DNA of 64,000 nt from DYRB01 sp963709645 (GTDB lineage: Bacteria; Pseudomonadota; Gammaproteobacteria; Chromatiales; Chromatiaceae): positions 1-64,000 of the forward strand of contig CAVPXP010000010.1 of assembly GCA_963709645.1 (NCBI GenBank), given 5' to 3'. A program made the translations under genes and the position numbers. This document shows, one piece after another, positions 8,078-17,557 of the stretch (the stretch's first letter is position 1; every line of letters begins with the position of its first letter). The notes beneath the pieces were generated by a model. The model was given only the letters and a program-made list of their open reading frames with translations, made no database searches and was not told the origin of the DNA.

Positions 8078-9402
8078 CCAGCCTGAGTCTTCCACCAAGG
8101 GACGGGGTAGAGGTCGTGGACAATGCGTGCCGTGGGCAACCATCGGCAGGATGTACGCGGAGAACTGCTTCCAGTTCAGCGAGCGCTTCTGACTACGCCG
8201 GTTCAGCCACTTGAACAGCAGACCCGTTGGGCGAAGTAGCACGTAGCTCGACACCCCGCGGCTGTTGCCGCTGACGCCGTAGTACTGAATATGGCCTTGC
8301 AGATGCCGCACCAGAAACGCCACCATGGCGTTGCCTCCCTCGGTACGCAGCGCCCGAAGGCGCGCGTTGAGGGCCGTGAGCTTCTTACGCAGGCGCTTGC
8401 CGTCGGTCTTGCGACCGACAACGAACCGCCCGCGCCGACTACGGCCCACGTAGTGGGTGAAGCCGAGAAAGCTGAAGGTGCGTGGTCCCTGGCGTTGGGC
8501 GCGGTCGCGTCCAAGCATGGCGCTGCCGAATTCCAACAGCGCCGTCTTGCTCGGCTCGATCTCCAGATCGAACGCCGCCAGTCGCTCGCCCATCTCGGTG
8601 AGAAAGGCCCGAGCGTCGGCCTCGTGCTCGAAGCAGGCCACATAGTCATCGGCGTAGCGAATCAGGAACGCCTTGCCCGCACAGTCCCGCGCAAAACGCT
8701 TCTCGAACCAGAGGTCGAGCACGTAGTGCAGGTAGATGTTACTGAGCACGGGTGAGACCAAACCGCCTTGCGGCGTCCCTTCGACGCTGGCTGTAAACAC
8801 GCCGTCTTCCAGGATGCCCGCCTTCAGGAACCGCTGGATGATCCGCAAGAGGTTCGGATCGCCGATACGGTGTTCGAGAAAGCGCAGCAAGTGGGCATGG
8901 GAGACGTGATCGAAGAAGCCTTTGATGTCAGCCTCGACCACCCATTGCGTCCGTTCGTTGGTGATGACCTCGGCCACGCGGCGCAGCGCATCATGCGCAC
9001 TGCGACCGGGGCGAAAGCCATAGGAGCAGTCCCGAAACTCCGGCTCCCAGATGGCCTGCAGAATGCTGGCTTAGGCGGTCCTGCACCAGGCGATCCTCGA
9101 AGCTCGGGACACCCAGTGGCCGCATGCGGCCATCGCCTTTCGGGATGTAGGTCCGTCGCGCCGGCTGCGGCCGGTAGCCCAGGCGGCGTATCCGTGCCGA
9201 GAGATCCTCCAGGCGTGCCTCCACGCCTTCGGCATAGTCCTCTTTCCTTACCCCATCGACGCCGGGCGCCTTGCGTCCATCTTGGCGTCCGAAGCTCTCG
9301 CGCAATCCCTCAGGGATCGAACAGCAATCCCATCAGGGACGTGAACCGCGTGTGCAGCTCCTCGCGCGCCTTCAGTGTGAAACGCTCGAGTTTCGTTGTC
9401 AC
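8062..9402 (-). pseudogene. Group II intron reverse transcriptase/maturase, frame-broken
   Basis: The GTG start at 9402 gives MTTKLERFTLKAREELHTRF. RT blocks follow in order: RKAPGVDGV, RRTYIPKGDGRMRPLGVPSF, WVVEADIKGFFDHVSH, GTPQGGLVSPVLSNIYLH, the catalytic box FLIRYADDYVACF, and the maturase end ARIVHDLYPVPWW with stop at 8062. Three frame breaks interrupt it: near 9322 (a spurious TGA after FDP), near 9070 (before ILQAIWEPEFRDCSYGF) and near 8125 (before the conserved C-terminus). Rejoined, it is about 446 residues, a normal length. Every conserved block, including YADD, is present in one frame or another, so sequence error is plausible. Confidence 0.85.
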
Positions 9403-9997
9403 GGACAGAGTCCTCTCAGTGTAGGGCCGTGTTTCTCTCCCACGTTGTCTCAGACCGCCACCCCTTTGCTCCAGCCCGCATTACCGGGCGTCACAGCTCG
9501 TATGGGTGGCTCCGACTTCCGCACACCTCCGCCTGCGTCCTCGCTGTTACACTTGTTCGCAGGTGCCCGCCTCCAGCGGACCGATGCGCGGATCTCCCTG
9601 GTTACCACGTGCTCTCAATGTCAGGCTCGACACGGCCTCGGACCCCGGGGAGTATTCGTGTCACTGACCTTAAGCGCGACACGAATTGTTGCCTGCCGGA
9701 GGGACAAACCCGTCGGCACTCTCCAACGGAATTTTTCGGGGCTCAACACCTTCAAGGTCGGCACCACCCGTTACCTTTGCACCTCGCCTGCTTTCGTGCC
9801 TACGCATCGACGCGGCTGTTACCAGTCGCGCCGCAAGGCTCGATACTGGGCTCGCGGCTCACGATTACCCAGGCGGGACTCTCACCCGCTAGAACACGCG
9901 GCCTTGCCAGGCCGCACTGTCCCCGGAATACGCCGTTGGCCGGCCCCGGCTGCCTCGTGAGATACTTTTGCGCCCTGTACAGCCCGCCGAGCCCGCC

Positions 9998-12072
9998 ATG
10001 AGCGACATCCGCGACATCCTGGTCACCAGCGCCCTGCCCTACGCCAACGGACCCATCCACATCGGGCACCTGGTGGAATACATCCAGACGGACATCTGGG
10101 CGCGCTTCCAGCGGATGCGCGGGCACCATTGCTGGTACGTCTGCGCCGACGACGCCCACGGGACCCCCATCATGCTGCGGGCCCGCCAGGACGGGATCTC
10201 GCCGGAGGACCTAATCGCCCGGGTCGCCGAGGAGCACAAGGCCGACTTCGCCGAATTCCGCATCGCCTTCGACAATTACCACTCGACCCACTCCCCGGAG
10301 AACCGCCACTACGCGACCCTGATCTACCAGCGCAACCGAGAGGGCGGGCACATCGCCAACCGCACCATCACCCAGGCGTACGACCCGGTGGAGCACATGT
10401 TCCTGCCGGACCGATTCATCAAGGGCGAGTGCCCCAAGTGCGGGGCCCCGGACCAGTACGGCGACAACTGCGAGTCCTGCGGGGCGAGCTACTCCCCCAG
10501 CGAGCTCAAGAACCCGCGCTCGGCGGTGTCCGGGGCCGTGCCGGAGGAGCGCGAGTCGGAGCACTTCTTCTTCAAGCTCGGGGACTTCGAGGACATGCTC
10601 AAGGGCTGGACCCGCGGCGGTGGACTGCAGCGCGAGGTCGCCAACAAGCTCGGGGAGTGGTTCGCGGCGGGGCTCCAGGAGTGGGACATCTCCCGCGACG
10701 CGCCCTATTTCGGTTTCGAGATCCCAGACGCCCCGGGTAAGTTCTTCTACGTCTGGCTCGACGCCCCCATCGGCTACATGGCGAGCTTCCAGAACCTGTG
10801 CGACAGCCCAAAGGGCAAGCGGCAGGACTCGACTTCGACACCTTCTGGGCGCCGCACTCCAAGGCCGAGCTGTACCACTTCATCGGCAAGGACATCATCT
10901 ACTTCCACGCCCTGTTCTGGCCGGCCATGCTCCAGGGGGCGGGATTCCGGACGCCAAGCGCCGTCCTCGCCCACGGCTTCCTGACCGTCGACGGGCAGAA
11001 GATGTCCAAGTCCCGCGGGACCTTCATCAAGGCCCGCACCTACCTGGACCATCTGGACCCGGAGTACCTGCGCTACTACTTCGCCGCCAAGCTCGGGCCC
11101 AATGTCGAGGACATCGACCTCAACCTGGGGGACTTTACGGCCAGGGTGAATGCCGATCTGGTGGGCAAGCTGGTGAATATCGCCAGCCGCACCGCCTCCT
11201 TCATCAGCAAGCGTTTCAACGGGCGCCTGGCCGAGAGCCTACCGGACTCGCCCCTCCTCGGCGAGCTGGTAGCCGCCGGCGACTCCATCGCCGAGGCCTA
11301 CGAGCGGCGCGAGCTCAGCCGGGCCATGCGCGAGATCATGGCGCTGGCGGACCGCGCCAACCAGTACATCGACGAGCAGGCCCCCTGGGTCATGGCCAAA
11401 CAGCCTGGGCGCGAGGCCGAGCTGCATCGGGTCTGCACCCTGGGGCTCAACCTCTACCGGGTGCTGATCGGCTACCTGCGCCCGGTCCTGCCGCGCACCG
11501 CCGAGGCCAGCGAGGCCTTCCTGCGCATCCCGCCTCTGACCTGGGCAGAGCTGGCGAGCCCCTTGCTCGACCATGAGATCGCCCCCTTCAAGCCCCTGCT
11601 GACCCGCGTCGAGCCCAAGCAGATCGAGGCCATGATCGAGGCCAGCAAGGCGGATCTGGTCGCGGCCGGGGCCAAGCCGCCGGCCTTGGAGGACAACTCC
11701 CATGAGACCGCCACGGAGGGTCACCTGGTGCGCGACCCCATTGCCGACACCGTCGACTACGGCGACTTTGCCAAGGTGGATCTACGGGTGGCCCGCATCG
11801 CCGCGGCAGAGTCCGTGGAGGGGGCGGACAAGCTCCTGCGCCTGACGCTGGACCTGGGCGGCGAGACCCGCAGTGTCTTTGCCGGGATCCGTTCCGCCTA
11901 TGACCCCCAGGCCCTGGTCGGACGGCTGACGGTCATGGTGGCGAACCTCGCCCCGCGCAAGATGCGCTTCGGTGTCTCCGAGGGCATGGTCCTGGCCGCC
12001 GGGCCCGGCGGACGGGACATCTTCCTCCTGAGCCCAGACGCGGGGGCCGAGCCAGGGATGAAGGTCAAGTAA
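9998..12072 (+). CDS. Methionyl-tRNA synthetase (one frame break)
   Basis: This enzyme charges tRNA-Met with methionine in the cytoplasm. It starts MSDIRDILVTSALPYANGPI, with the HIGH motif in PIHIGHL, a zinc-knuckle region (CPKCGAPDQYGDNCESCG), the KMSKS loop (QKMSKSRGTF), and a C-terminal tRNA-binding OB domain from about residue 590 (DYGDFAKVDLRVARI ... GMKVK). The frame breaks near 10832: adding one G to CAGGACTCG restores SFQNLCDSPKGKRQG-LDFD. Rejoined it is 691 residues, normal for the long bacterial form. Since metG is essential, a sequence error is the simplest explanation. The intron ends 80 bp upstream on the other strand. Confidence 0.95.
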
Positions 12073-12937
12073 GGGCAACGCGGGTCGCACCGGGCGTCTC
12101 CTGTATCCGCTTTGCGGTCACTGCTGGTCCTGAGCTAGAACAACTCGAACCGAGCCGTTTCTGGTGCCGCTCTAAAGCCTCGCCGAGCGACTGCAGTGTG
12201 CCAATAGCCGTCAGTCGCGTCTTGGGACTCGGCCACCCGGATATGGGCAGGTCAACACCCGTTCCGACCGTTGACGCGGCTAGACCCGCCAGGCAGCCCG
12301 CAAGTCGAGGGGAGGGCCCACAGGTCGACGCGATGCGTTACGGTTGCCCGGCTCAGCTTCCGAGTCCGTGCGCCGCTAAGCTATCCGTCAGGCCCCGCGG
12401 CATGACGCCCCAGCACACTCGATCGAGGCCCGATCCGATCCATTCTTGCCTAAATCTGCCCACGCGCAGCGCCGTCCGGTGTCCGCGCACGCGTTGCCGA
12501 TCATCATCATCGCAGCTACCATCGCTGCGTTGCCCTGTCCGGGACGGTTGCATTTCCAAATCGCTACCGGAAGTCATTGACTCATTGTGTTCCCGCGTTC
12601 TGGCGAGCACCAGCAAAACAGGTACGTATCGATGGGATACCGTTGGCCAACATCTCTGGCAGACATAGCCTTTCCCGATGGGAGCACACACCGTCGGGAA
12701 AAGCTGGCTGACGCCGCCCGCCATCCCAGTTCTGATGCTGGTGCCGAGGGTGCTCAGACACCTGTTGATGCTGATCGCGACATCGATCCTTACGCTTATG
12801 AACTCGCCCGTGTCGGTCACGCTCCTGGGCGAGCCACTCCGTACCCGCTCTGCGAGTGGCTGAAGGGCACGCCACCGGCGCCCGCCGGCCACACACTGGC
12901 GCCCTGACGAGCGGCCCGGCGTAGCCCAGTCCTCCTC
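12073..12937. other. 865-bp region without a recognisable gene
   Basis: Open frames exist on both strands (the longest is minus 12353-12892) but none resembles a known protein, has a clear start signal or shows convincing codon use. An 8-bp stem (TTTCCCGA at 12671-12678 with TCGGGAAA at 12694-12701) is present without a T-run. It may hold a decayed gene or regulatory DNA for the downstream porin-like gene. Confidence 0.4.
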
Positions 12938-13750
12938 GTGTGCCGGTCACGCTGGGTAGTAGCCCCCCATCTCCCGCTCAGGTCGGGAGCCGGCGCCGTC
13001 CAGGCCGGACCAGCTACGGCGCGCCGCCTCGAACCGGTCCCTCCCACCCCCTTGTGTTTGTTGCTGGTCTTGCTATCGGCCCCGGCGGGGCCCGCGCTCG
13101 GGGCCGTGACGGGCAACGCACTGGTCAGGTTCACCACGGACTACGTCTACCGCGCTTATTCCAAGAGCGACGGGCGCCCGACCGTTCAGGCAAACGCGGA
13201 TGTGATGCATGCGAGCGGCGCATTCCTGGGGACCTGGCTGTCCGGAGTGGACCTCGGGGGGGCGCGCCTGGAGGCCAACCCCTATCTGGGTGCGCGCGTC
13301 CAATTGGCGGATGCGTGGCGACTGGAGACCCTGATTGCCGGTTACCTCTACGACGCCCCCGTTTTCGGTGAGGATGCCGATTACGCCGAGTGGGTGCTTG
13401 ATCTCGGTTACCGGGATCTCGGCTCGGCCCGCTTTAGCGTCGCCCCCGACGCCTATGGGCTCGGACACCCGGTCCTCGACTATCGCCTCGGTGTCCGCCA
13501 TCCACTGTCGGATACCATCGAGATCTCCACAGGGATCGGGTACGAGGCGGCCCAGGACGTCTTGGGCTACGACACCATCTATTGGAATCTCGGTCTAACC
13601 TGGTTCGCCTGGCGCCATGTCACCCTCGACCTGCGCTACTACGACACGCGCGAGACCAACGCGGGGGTGCACGACGAGACGGCCGAAGAGGGTCTGTCTG
13701 GGGTCCTGATCGACAACACGTTGGTCTTCTCGATCGCTTACGGCTTTTGA
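12938..13750 (+). CDS. TorF-family putative porin (TIGR02001/Gcw_chp type)
   Basis: This is a predicted outer-membrane beta-barrel. After a hydrophobic stretch (LCLLLVLLSAPAGPALGA) the mature part opens GNALVRFTTDYVYRAYSKSD and continues with alternating aromatic strands (ANPYLGARVQLADAW, GLTWFAWRHVTLDLRYYDTR) to a terminal aromatic residue (FSIAYGF). This fits the TIGR02001 family, which starts with a V-x-S-D-Y-x-F/Y-R-G-I/Y-S-x-S-D pattern. The GTG start at 12938 gives an unusually long, Arg-rich pre-region; the real start may be further in or obscured by a frame error. It lies just upstream of the ECF sigma operon on the same strand. Transport substrate is unknown. Confidence 0.7.
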   Translation: MCRSRWVVAPHLPLRSGAGAVQAGPATARRLEPVPPTPLCLLLVLLSAPAGPALGAVTGNALVRFTTDYVYRAYSKSDGRPTVQANADVMHASGAFLGTWLSGVDLGGARLEANPYLGARVQLADAWRLETLIAGYLYDAPVFGEDADYAEWVLDLGYRDLGSARFSVAPDAYGLGHPVLDYRLGVRHPLSDTIEISTGIGYEAAQDVLGYDTIYWNLGLTWFAWRHVTLDLRYYDTRETNAGVHDETAEEGLSGVLIDNTLVFSIAYGF

Positions 13751-13826
13751 CCTGCCGTCGAAGCCCTGACTTTCGGACCTGCTTGGCTACCCTGGGCGAG
13801 TGAGAGACTTTTTCTGCCCACCCCCT

Positions 13827-13855
13827 GAACCTTTTCGCGCCTCGCCCGGATCAAT
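13827..13855 (+). promoter_or_regulatory. Putative ECF-type promoter, site 1 (autoregulatory)
   Basis: GAACCTTTT at 13827-13835, with GGAT beginning exactly 21 bases after the first G (13848). The same -35 nonamer and spacing recur at 16803 and 19794. It lies about 100-180 bp upstream of the sigma gene, consistent with autoregulation. The -35 resembles the GAAC-type boxes of ECF sigma factors. Confidence 0.65.
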
Positions 13856-14004
13856 GGTTAAAGGGAACGCCCGATCGGGCGCGCCACTGACCCGAGGTCC
13901 CGGACGACAGCCGTGAGAGCATATGTAGCCGTGATTGCACACGCCGATATCCCTGAGCGCGCGACCCGGCCACGACCGATGAGGATTGGGAGCTCATCCG
14001 CCGG

Positions 14005-14535
14005 GTGGGCCTCGGCGACCAGGGGGCGTTCGAGCGACTGTACAAACAGTATTACGGGTATCTGTACCGGTTCGTCTACCGGGTGACCCGGCGTCCCGAG
14101 TTTGTCGACGACGTCATCAACGAGGTGATGTTCGTCGTATGGGAAAAGGCGGCTGGCGTGGTCCCCCGGGCAAAGGCCTCAACCTGGATTCTGGGAATCG
14201 CCAACAACAAGGCGCTGCAGGCCGTCTCCCGCGGCCGACCGCCGGGCAACGGTGCTTATGTTGGGGAGGAGGAGGCCGAACAGATCTCGGACGATGAGCT
14301 CGCGGTGCGGCAACTGGAGACCGACAACCTGTTGTTCACGGCGCTTTGCTCGCTTGCTCCTGAACAGCGCTCGGTCTTGGAGCTGGTCTATTACCACGGA
14401 CTCCACTATAGCGAGATCGCCGAGGTCATGGATTGTCCGGAGAACACGGTCAAGACCCGCATGTTCCACGCCCGGCGCAGGTTGCGCGCACTGTGGCCGA
14501 GCCTGATGGGCCACGACGTGCCAGATATCCTATGA
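14005..14535 (+). CDS. ECF-family RNA polymerase sigma factor
   Basis: This extracytoplasmic-function sigma factor directs RNA polymerase to its own promoter class. Region 2 is visible as GAFERLYKQYYGYLYRFVYR through DVINEVMFVVWEKA, and region 4 as LAPEQRSVLELVYYHGLHYS...CPENTVKTRMFHARRRLRAL. The GTG at 14005 is the first in-frame start after a TGA near 13965, but the codons just before it read DEDWELIRR, typical of an ECF N-terminus. The real start is therefore probably the GTG at 13931, with one missing base between. The stop overlaps the anti-sigma start by ATGA. Three matching promoter-like sites (13827, 16803, 19794) are candidate targets. Confidence 0.9.
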   Translation: MGLGDQGAFERLYKQYYGYLYRFVYRVTRRPEFVDDVINEVMFVVWEKAAGVVPRAKASTWILGIANNKALQAVSRGRPPGNGAYVGEEEAEQISDDELAVRQLETDNLLFTALCSLAPEQRSVLELVYYHGLHYSEIAEVMDCPENTVKTRMFHARRRLRALWPSLMGHDVPDIL

Positions 14536-15290
14536 CTTGCCGGTCTGAGGCCATTGTGATGAACATCAACAAGACTCCGCGAAGCTCTGCCCACGAGGAT
14601 GTGTGGACACTCCTGCCCTGGTACGCAAACGGCACATTGCGCGCCGAAGAGCGCACGCGCGTGGAGGGACATCTGAGGGACTGTATCCTCTGCCGCCGCG
14701 AGCTGGCGATGGAGCGCAGGACACTAGAAGCATTCCACGCTGAGGTCGAGGTTCCCCACGCCGCGCGAGATGGGTTCGAGCGACTGCGCGAGCGCATCCG
14801 CCAGCAGGCACCTGCGCCACGCCGGACTCCGATGCCGGACACGGGCTTGCTCCAGCGCTTGCTCGGGTGGCTCGGCGATAGCCAGCCCAGGGTCGTCTGG
14901 TGGACGGCCTTAGCGGCGGTACCGGTGCTCGCGCTGGTCCTCGTCTTGCCGCTGGCGCGTGCGCCAGATGGGACTCCAGATCCGTATCGCGATGGCTTTC
15001 ACACGCTTTCGAATACCGTCGGCGATGCGGCGCCGGGCGACGAGATCAATTTGGTCTTTGCCCCGGGCACCGGCGCCGGGACGATTGAAGACCTGCTTGG
15101 CAGCACGGGGGCCGAGATCGTTGGTGGGCCCAACTCGGCGGGGGCCTACCGGGTTCGGGTGGTCAGCGGAGAGGCATCCGGAGGTGGCCTGACGACGGCA
15201 CTCGAGCGGCTGCGCGGGCGCCCCGAGGTGGTTTTCGCCGAGGCTGCACAACCCATGGCCGCGCCTGCTCCGGAAAAGAACCGCCCGTGA
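14532..15290 (+). CDS. Anti-sigma factor with zinc-finger N-terminus and protease-prodomain-like periplasmic domain
   Basis: The ATG overlaps the sigma stop (ATGA). An alternative start lies at 14559 (MNINKTPRSS). The cytoplasmic part has the zinc anti-sigma signature around HEDVWTLLPWYANGTL and HLRDCILCRREL (H-x3-C-x2-C). One transmembrane segment follows at about residues 125-145 (WTALAAVPVLALVLVLPLA). The periplasmic C-terminus reads EINLVFAPGTGAGTIEDLLG and YRVRVV...ALERLRGRPEVVFAE, the pattern of subtilase N-terminal prodomains (beta-alpha-beta fold, conserved ...V-x-F-A-E end). It overlaps the subtilase gene by 4 bp. I infer that the subtilase partner binds or cleaves this domain to release the sigma factor. 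Confidence 0.85.
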   Translation: MTCRSEAIVMNINKTPRSSAHEDVWTLLPWYANGTLRAEERTRVEGHLRDCILCRRELAMERRTLEAFHAEVEVPHAARDGFERLRERIRQQAPAPRRTPMPDTGLLQRLLGWLGDSQPRVVWWTALAAVPVLALVLVLPLARAPDGTPDPYRDGFHTLSNTVGDAAPGDEINLVFAPGTGAGTIEDLLGSTGAEIVGGPNSAGAYRVRVVSGEASGGGLTTALERLRGRPEVVFAEAAQPMAAPAPEKNRP

Positions 15291-16643
15291 TCACCTACTG
15301 CGCACGCGCGTTCGCACTCTTACTGGCACTCGCCGCCTCCGCGTGCACTGGACCCGGGATGCAGTCAGGCCAGCCGGTGGGGCATGCTGGGACGGGCGTC
15401 GCCGACTGGCAGCGCGAGATCCTCGTGACCTTCACCGACCGTGGTATTGAACGAACCCCCGCCGGTGGCCCTGGGGACTATCACCGGCACAGTGCCGACT
15501 ATCAGTCGACCGCCTGGAGCCAGGCCGTGTCGGCCGATATCGCCCGGGACTATGCGCTGCAAACGGTCGCCGAGTGGCCGATCCGTACCCTCGGCGTGCA
15601 CTGCGTCGTCTTCGAGGTGCGCGACGAGCGTCCACTGGACGAGGTGATTGGACGCCTGACCCAGGACCGGCGGATCGGGGCCGTGCAGCGCATGAACAGT
15701 TTCCGCGTGCTGGGCGCGCGTGACCCCTACAGCAGGCTGCAGACCTCACTGGACCGGATGCAGGTCGAGGCCGTGCATCCCTGGACTACGGGCAAAGGTG
15801 TCAGCGTCGCCGTCATCGACACCGGTGTCGATTTCGGGCATCCGGACCTCGCCGGGCAGGTGAGCGAACGGGCGGACCTCACAGGTAACACGGGTGCCTT
15901 TGGCGACGATATCCACGGTACCGCGGTGGCTGGAGTCATCGCCGCCCTATCGGGTAACGGCCAGGGAATCGTGGGCGTTGCACCGGGGGCGAAGATCATC
16001 GCCCTGCGCGCCTGCTGGCCGGTGCGCCCGGGTGAGGTCGGAGCTGTCTGCAACAGCCTCACGCTTGCCAAGGCGCTCGACGAGGCGATCCGGCTTAAGC
16101 CGCGGGTCTTGAACCTGAGTCTCACGGGACCCCCAGACCCACTGGTTGAGGCACTGGTGCGGGCGGCGCTGGAGGCCAACGTCATCGTGGTGGCGGCCGA
16201 GCCCGAGGTGCCCCAAGAGACGGGCTTCGCCGGCCGCGTCGCCGGCGTCATTCGGGTCCGTTCGGTGGCTGATGGCGGCAAGCAGGCGCAACACGCGCCT
16301 GTCGGAGCGGCAATCGCCGCGCCGGGCCACGAGGTGCTGACCACCTTCCCGCACGGGACCTACAACTTCATCTCCGGCAGCTCTTTCGCAGCTGCCAATG
16401 TCTCCGGCATCGTCGCGCTTCTCTTGGAGCTGCCGGCCCGGCCTGTCCGCCGGTCAGGCAGAGGAGTTGCTCAGTGAGGTCGCGCACACCTCCCCCACCG
16501 CCAGCGCCGCACGCCTAACGAGCGGCGTCAACGCCTGTATGGCCATCCGGCATCTGCGCCCGGCAACCCCCTGTGTGGAGCCTGCTCAGGGAGCCTACAC
16601 GGAAGAGGTCCTCCCGCGGCGGGCTGCACTCGCCACTCGGTAG
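15287..16643 (+). CDS. S8 subtilase-like lipoprotein (one frame break near the C-terminus)
   Basis: GTG start, with a lipobox LAASA-C (Cys20), so the protein is probably anchored to a membrane facing the periplasm. A prodomain-like segment (EILVTFTDRG ... IGAVQRMNSF) precedes the catalytic domain. The triad is visible: Asp178 (AVIDTGVDFGHPDL), His210 (DDIHGTAVAGV) and Ser366 (SGSSFAAANVSG). The oxyanion-hole Asn normally found in a VAAAGN motif is not visible; the equivalent stretch reads VIVVAAEPEVPQ. Activity may therefore be weak or lost. One extra base near 16435 breaks the frame before LSAGQAEELLSEVAHTS; rejoined length is about 451 residues. It is third in the sigma/anti-sigma operon, overlapping by 4 bp. 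Confidence 0.85.
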
Positions 16644-16692
16644 GGGAACGCTGACGAAAAGCGTTCCCCGAGCGCTCCAGGAGTCACGCCCC

Positions 16693-16782
16693 ATGGAACG
16701 TGAGCTGAGCAAATTCATGGATGGCTTTGCTCAGCACCTTGCCGGGCGTCCTGCCGCGCCGGTCGATCCGTCCTTGACCTGA
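16693..16782 (+). CDS. Possible 29-residue small ORF after the subtilase
   Basis: ATG at 16693 is preceded by AGGAG nine bases upstream. The product (MERELSKFMDGFAQHLAGRP...) ends at a TGA 20 bp before the second ECF-type promoter site. No similarity is recognised. It could be the last gene of the sigma operon or a chance ORF. Confidence 0.3.
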   Translation: MERELSKFMDGFAQHLAGRPAAPVDPSLT

Positions 16783-16802
16783 GCGCTTTATTTCGTCCCC
16801 GC

Positions 16803-16832
16803 GAACCTTTTTGGCGCCAGCGCGGATATATC
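16803..16832 (+). promoter_or_regulatory. Putative ECF-type promoter, site 2
   Basis: GAACCTTTT at 16803-16811 and GGATATATCGATG from 16824, with the same 21-base register as sites 13827 and 19794. Similarity to site 3 continues through the untranslated leader to the peptide ORF at 16893. Confidence 0.7.
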
Positions 16833-16892
16833 GATGAAGCGCCACAAAGTGAAGACCTGTAAAACCAGCCATCTTGAAGAGAGGAGATCGGC

Positions 16893-16946
16893 ATGAAAGT
16901 GCAGCCCAACAACACGGCCGGCCGTCGCGGGAGCGGGCACGTCTGA
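16893..16946 (+). CDS. Short peptide ORF, copy A (17 residues, probably truncated)
   Basis: A strong ribosome site (GAGAGGAGAT) precedes ATG. The peptide begins MKVQPNNTAGRRGSG. Relative to copy B at 19883 an 8-base insertion (CACGTCTG) shifts the frame to an early stop; after it, the shared KDDG codons continue in another frame as KDDGDPLLSARRGVAV. It lies 61 bp after promoter site 2 and 86 bp before a secreted-protein gene. It may be a ribosomally made precursor peptide or a leader peptide; no modifying enzyme is adjacent. Confidence 0.5.
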   Translation: MKVQPNNTAGRRGSGHV

Positions 16947-17031
16947 AGGACGACGGAGACCCTTTGTTGTCCGCGCGTCGCGGCGTCGCGGTCTGAACGT
17001 GAACCACTAGAATAAACCGTAGGAAACCATC

Positions 17032-17481
17032 ATGTACCACACCCCAAAATCCCTTTGCGCGGTAATCCTCTTCGGCGTCCTGTCCATCACGCTATCCGCG
17101 GGGGCGGTCGCGGCGCCGGTGGAATGCTCCGTCATTGCCGAATACGCGCGCTTGACACAGAGCGGCGACGTGTTGGATTCGCACACCTACGAGCAGATCT
17201 TTGAGGTGGAGCCCGGCCTCGATTACTTCGATGATTTTTCTACCGCCACGAGAACCAGAGAGTTTTTGGCGTCAGCCAAGCAACGCGGGCTGAAGACCAT
17301 GGTGACGATCGCCTACTTCAATGACGTTGGTACGTTCGAGTCGATTGACTTCGGTACTCAGCTCACGCTGCGAGGGAAACAGCTGCGTGAGACCATGTCG
17401 GGACACCACACCTTCTCGACGTCTCGGGCACCACTGTCGGGGCATTTTCAGGTCGATTACAGCCTGACGTGCCATCGCTGA
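17032..17481 (+). CDS. Secreted protein of unknown function, ECF-regulon candidate
   Basis: This 149-residue protein has a clear signal peptide (MYHTPKSLCAVILFGVLSIT ... AGAVAA, cleavage near Ala28-Ala29). The mature part of about 120 residues has two cysteines (one near each end), so it may form one disulfide. I recognise no domain. It follows the short peptide ORF and promoter site 2, and is probably co-transcribed with the downstream HAF-repeat gene. Expression under the ECF sigma factor is inferred from the promoter match only. Confidence 0.65.
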   Translation: MYHTPKSLCAVILFGVLSITLSAGAVAAPVECSVIAEYARLTQSGDVLDSHTYEQIFEVEPGLDYFDDFSTATRTREFLASAKQRGLKTMVTIAYFNDVGTFESIDFGTQLTLRGKQLRETMSGHHTFSTSRAPLSGHFQVDYSLTCHR

Positions 17482-17557
17482 AGTCCAGCCCATCCCATAC
17501 TCTGCAAAGCCCCGGGTGTCACGGGGTACGCGTCTACCGACACAGGAGAACCACGCT

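Larger units (their letters stand above)
8000..9917 (-). mobile_element. Group II intron (about 1.9 kb), antisense to metG
   Basis: On the minus strand the sequence begins GTGCGGCCTGGCAAGG at 9917, matching the GUGYG 5' end of bacterial group II introns, and continues through a structured leader into the reverse transcriptase at 9402. Domain V is recognisable at 8077-8045. The 3' end lies shortly after domain V, near 8000, and is approximate. The 5' exon flank begins with the region directly upstream of metG, so the intron points away from metG and lies about 80 bp before its start. Confidence 0.8.

Noticed and set aside
12353..12892. 179-residue minus-strand ORF in the gap after metG
   Set aside because: No recognisable domain, no convincing start signal, and codon use unlike neighbouring genes. 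Noted as an unexplained gap instead.
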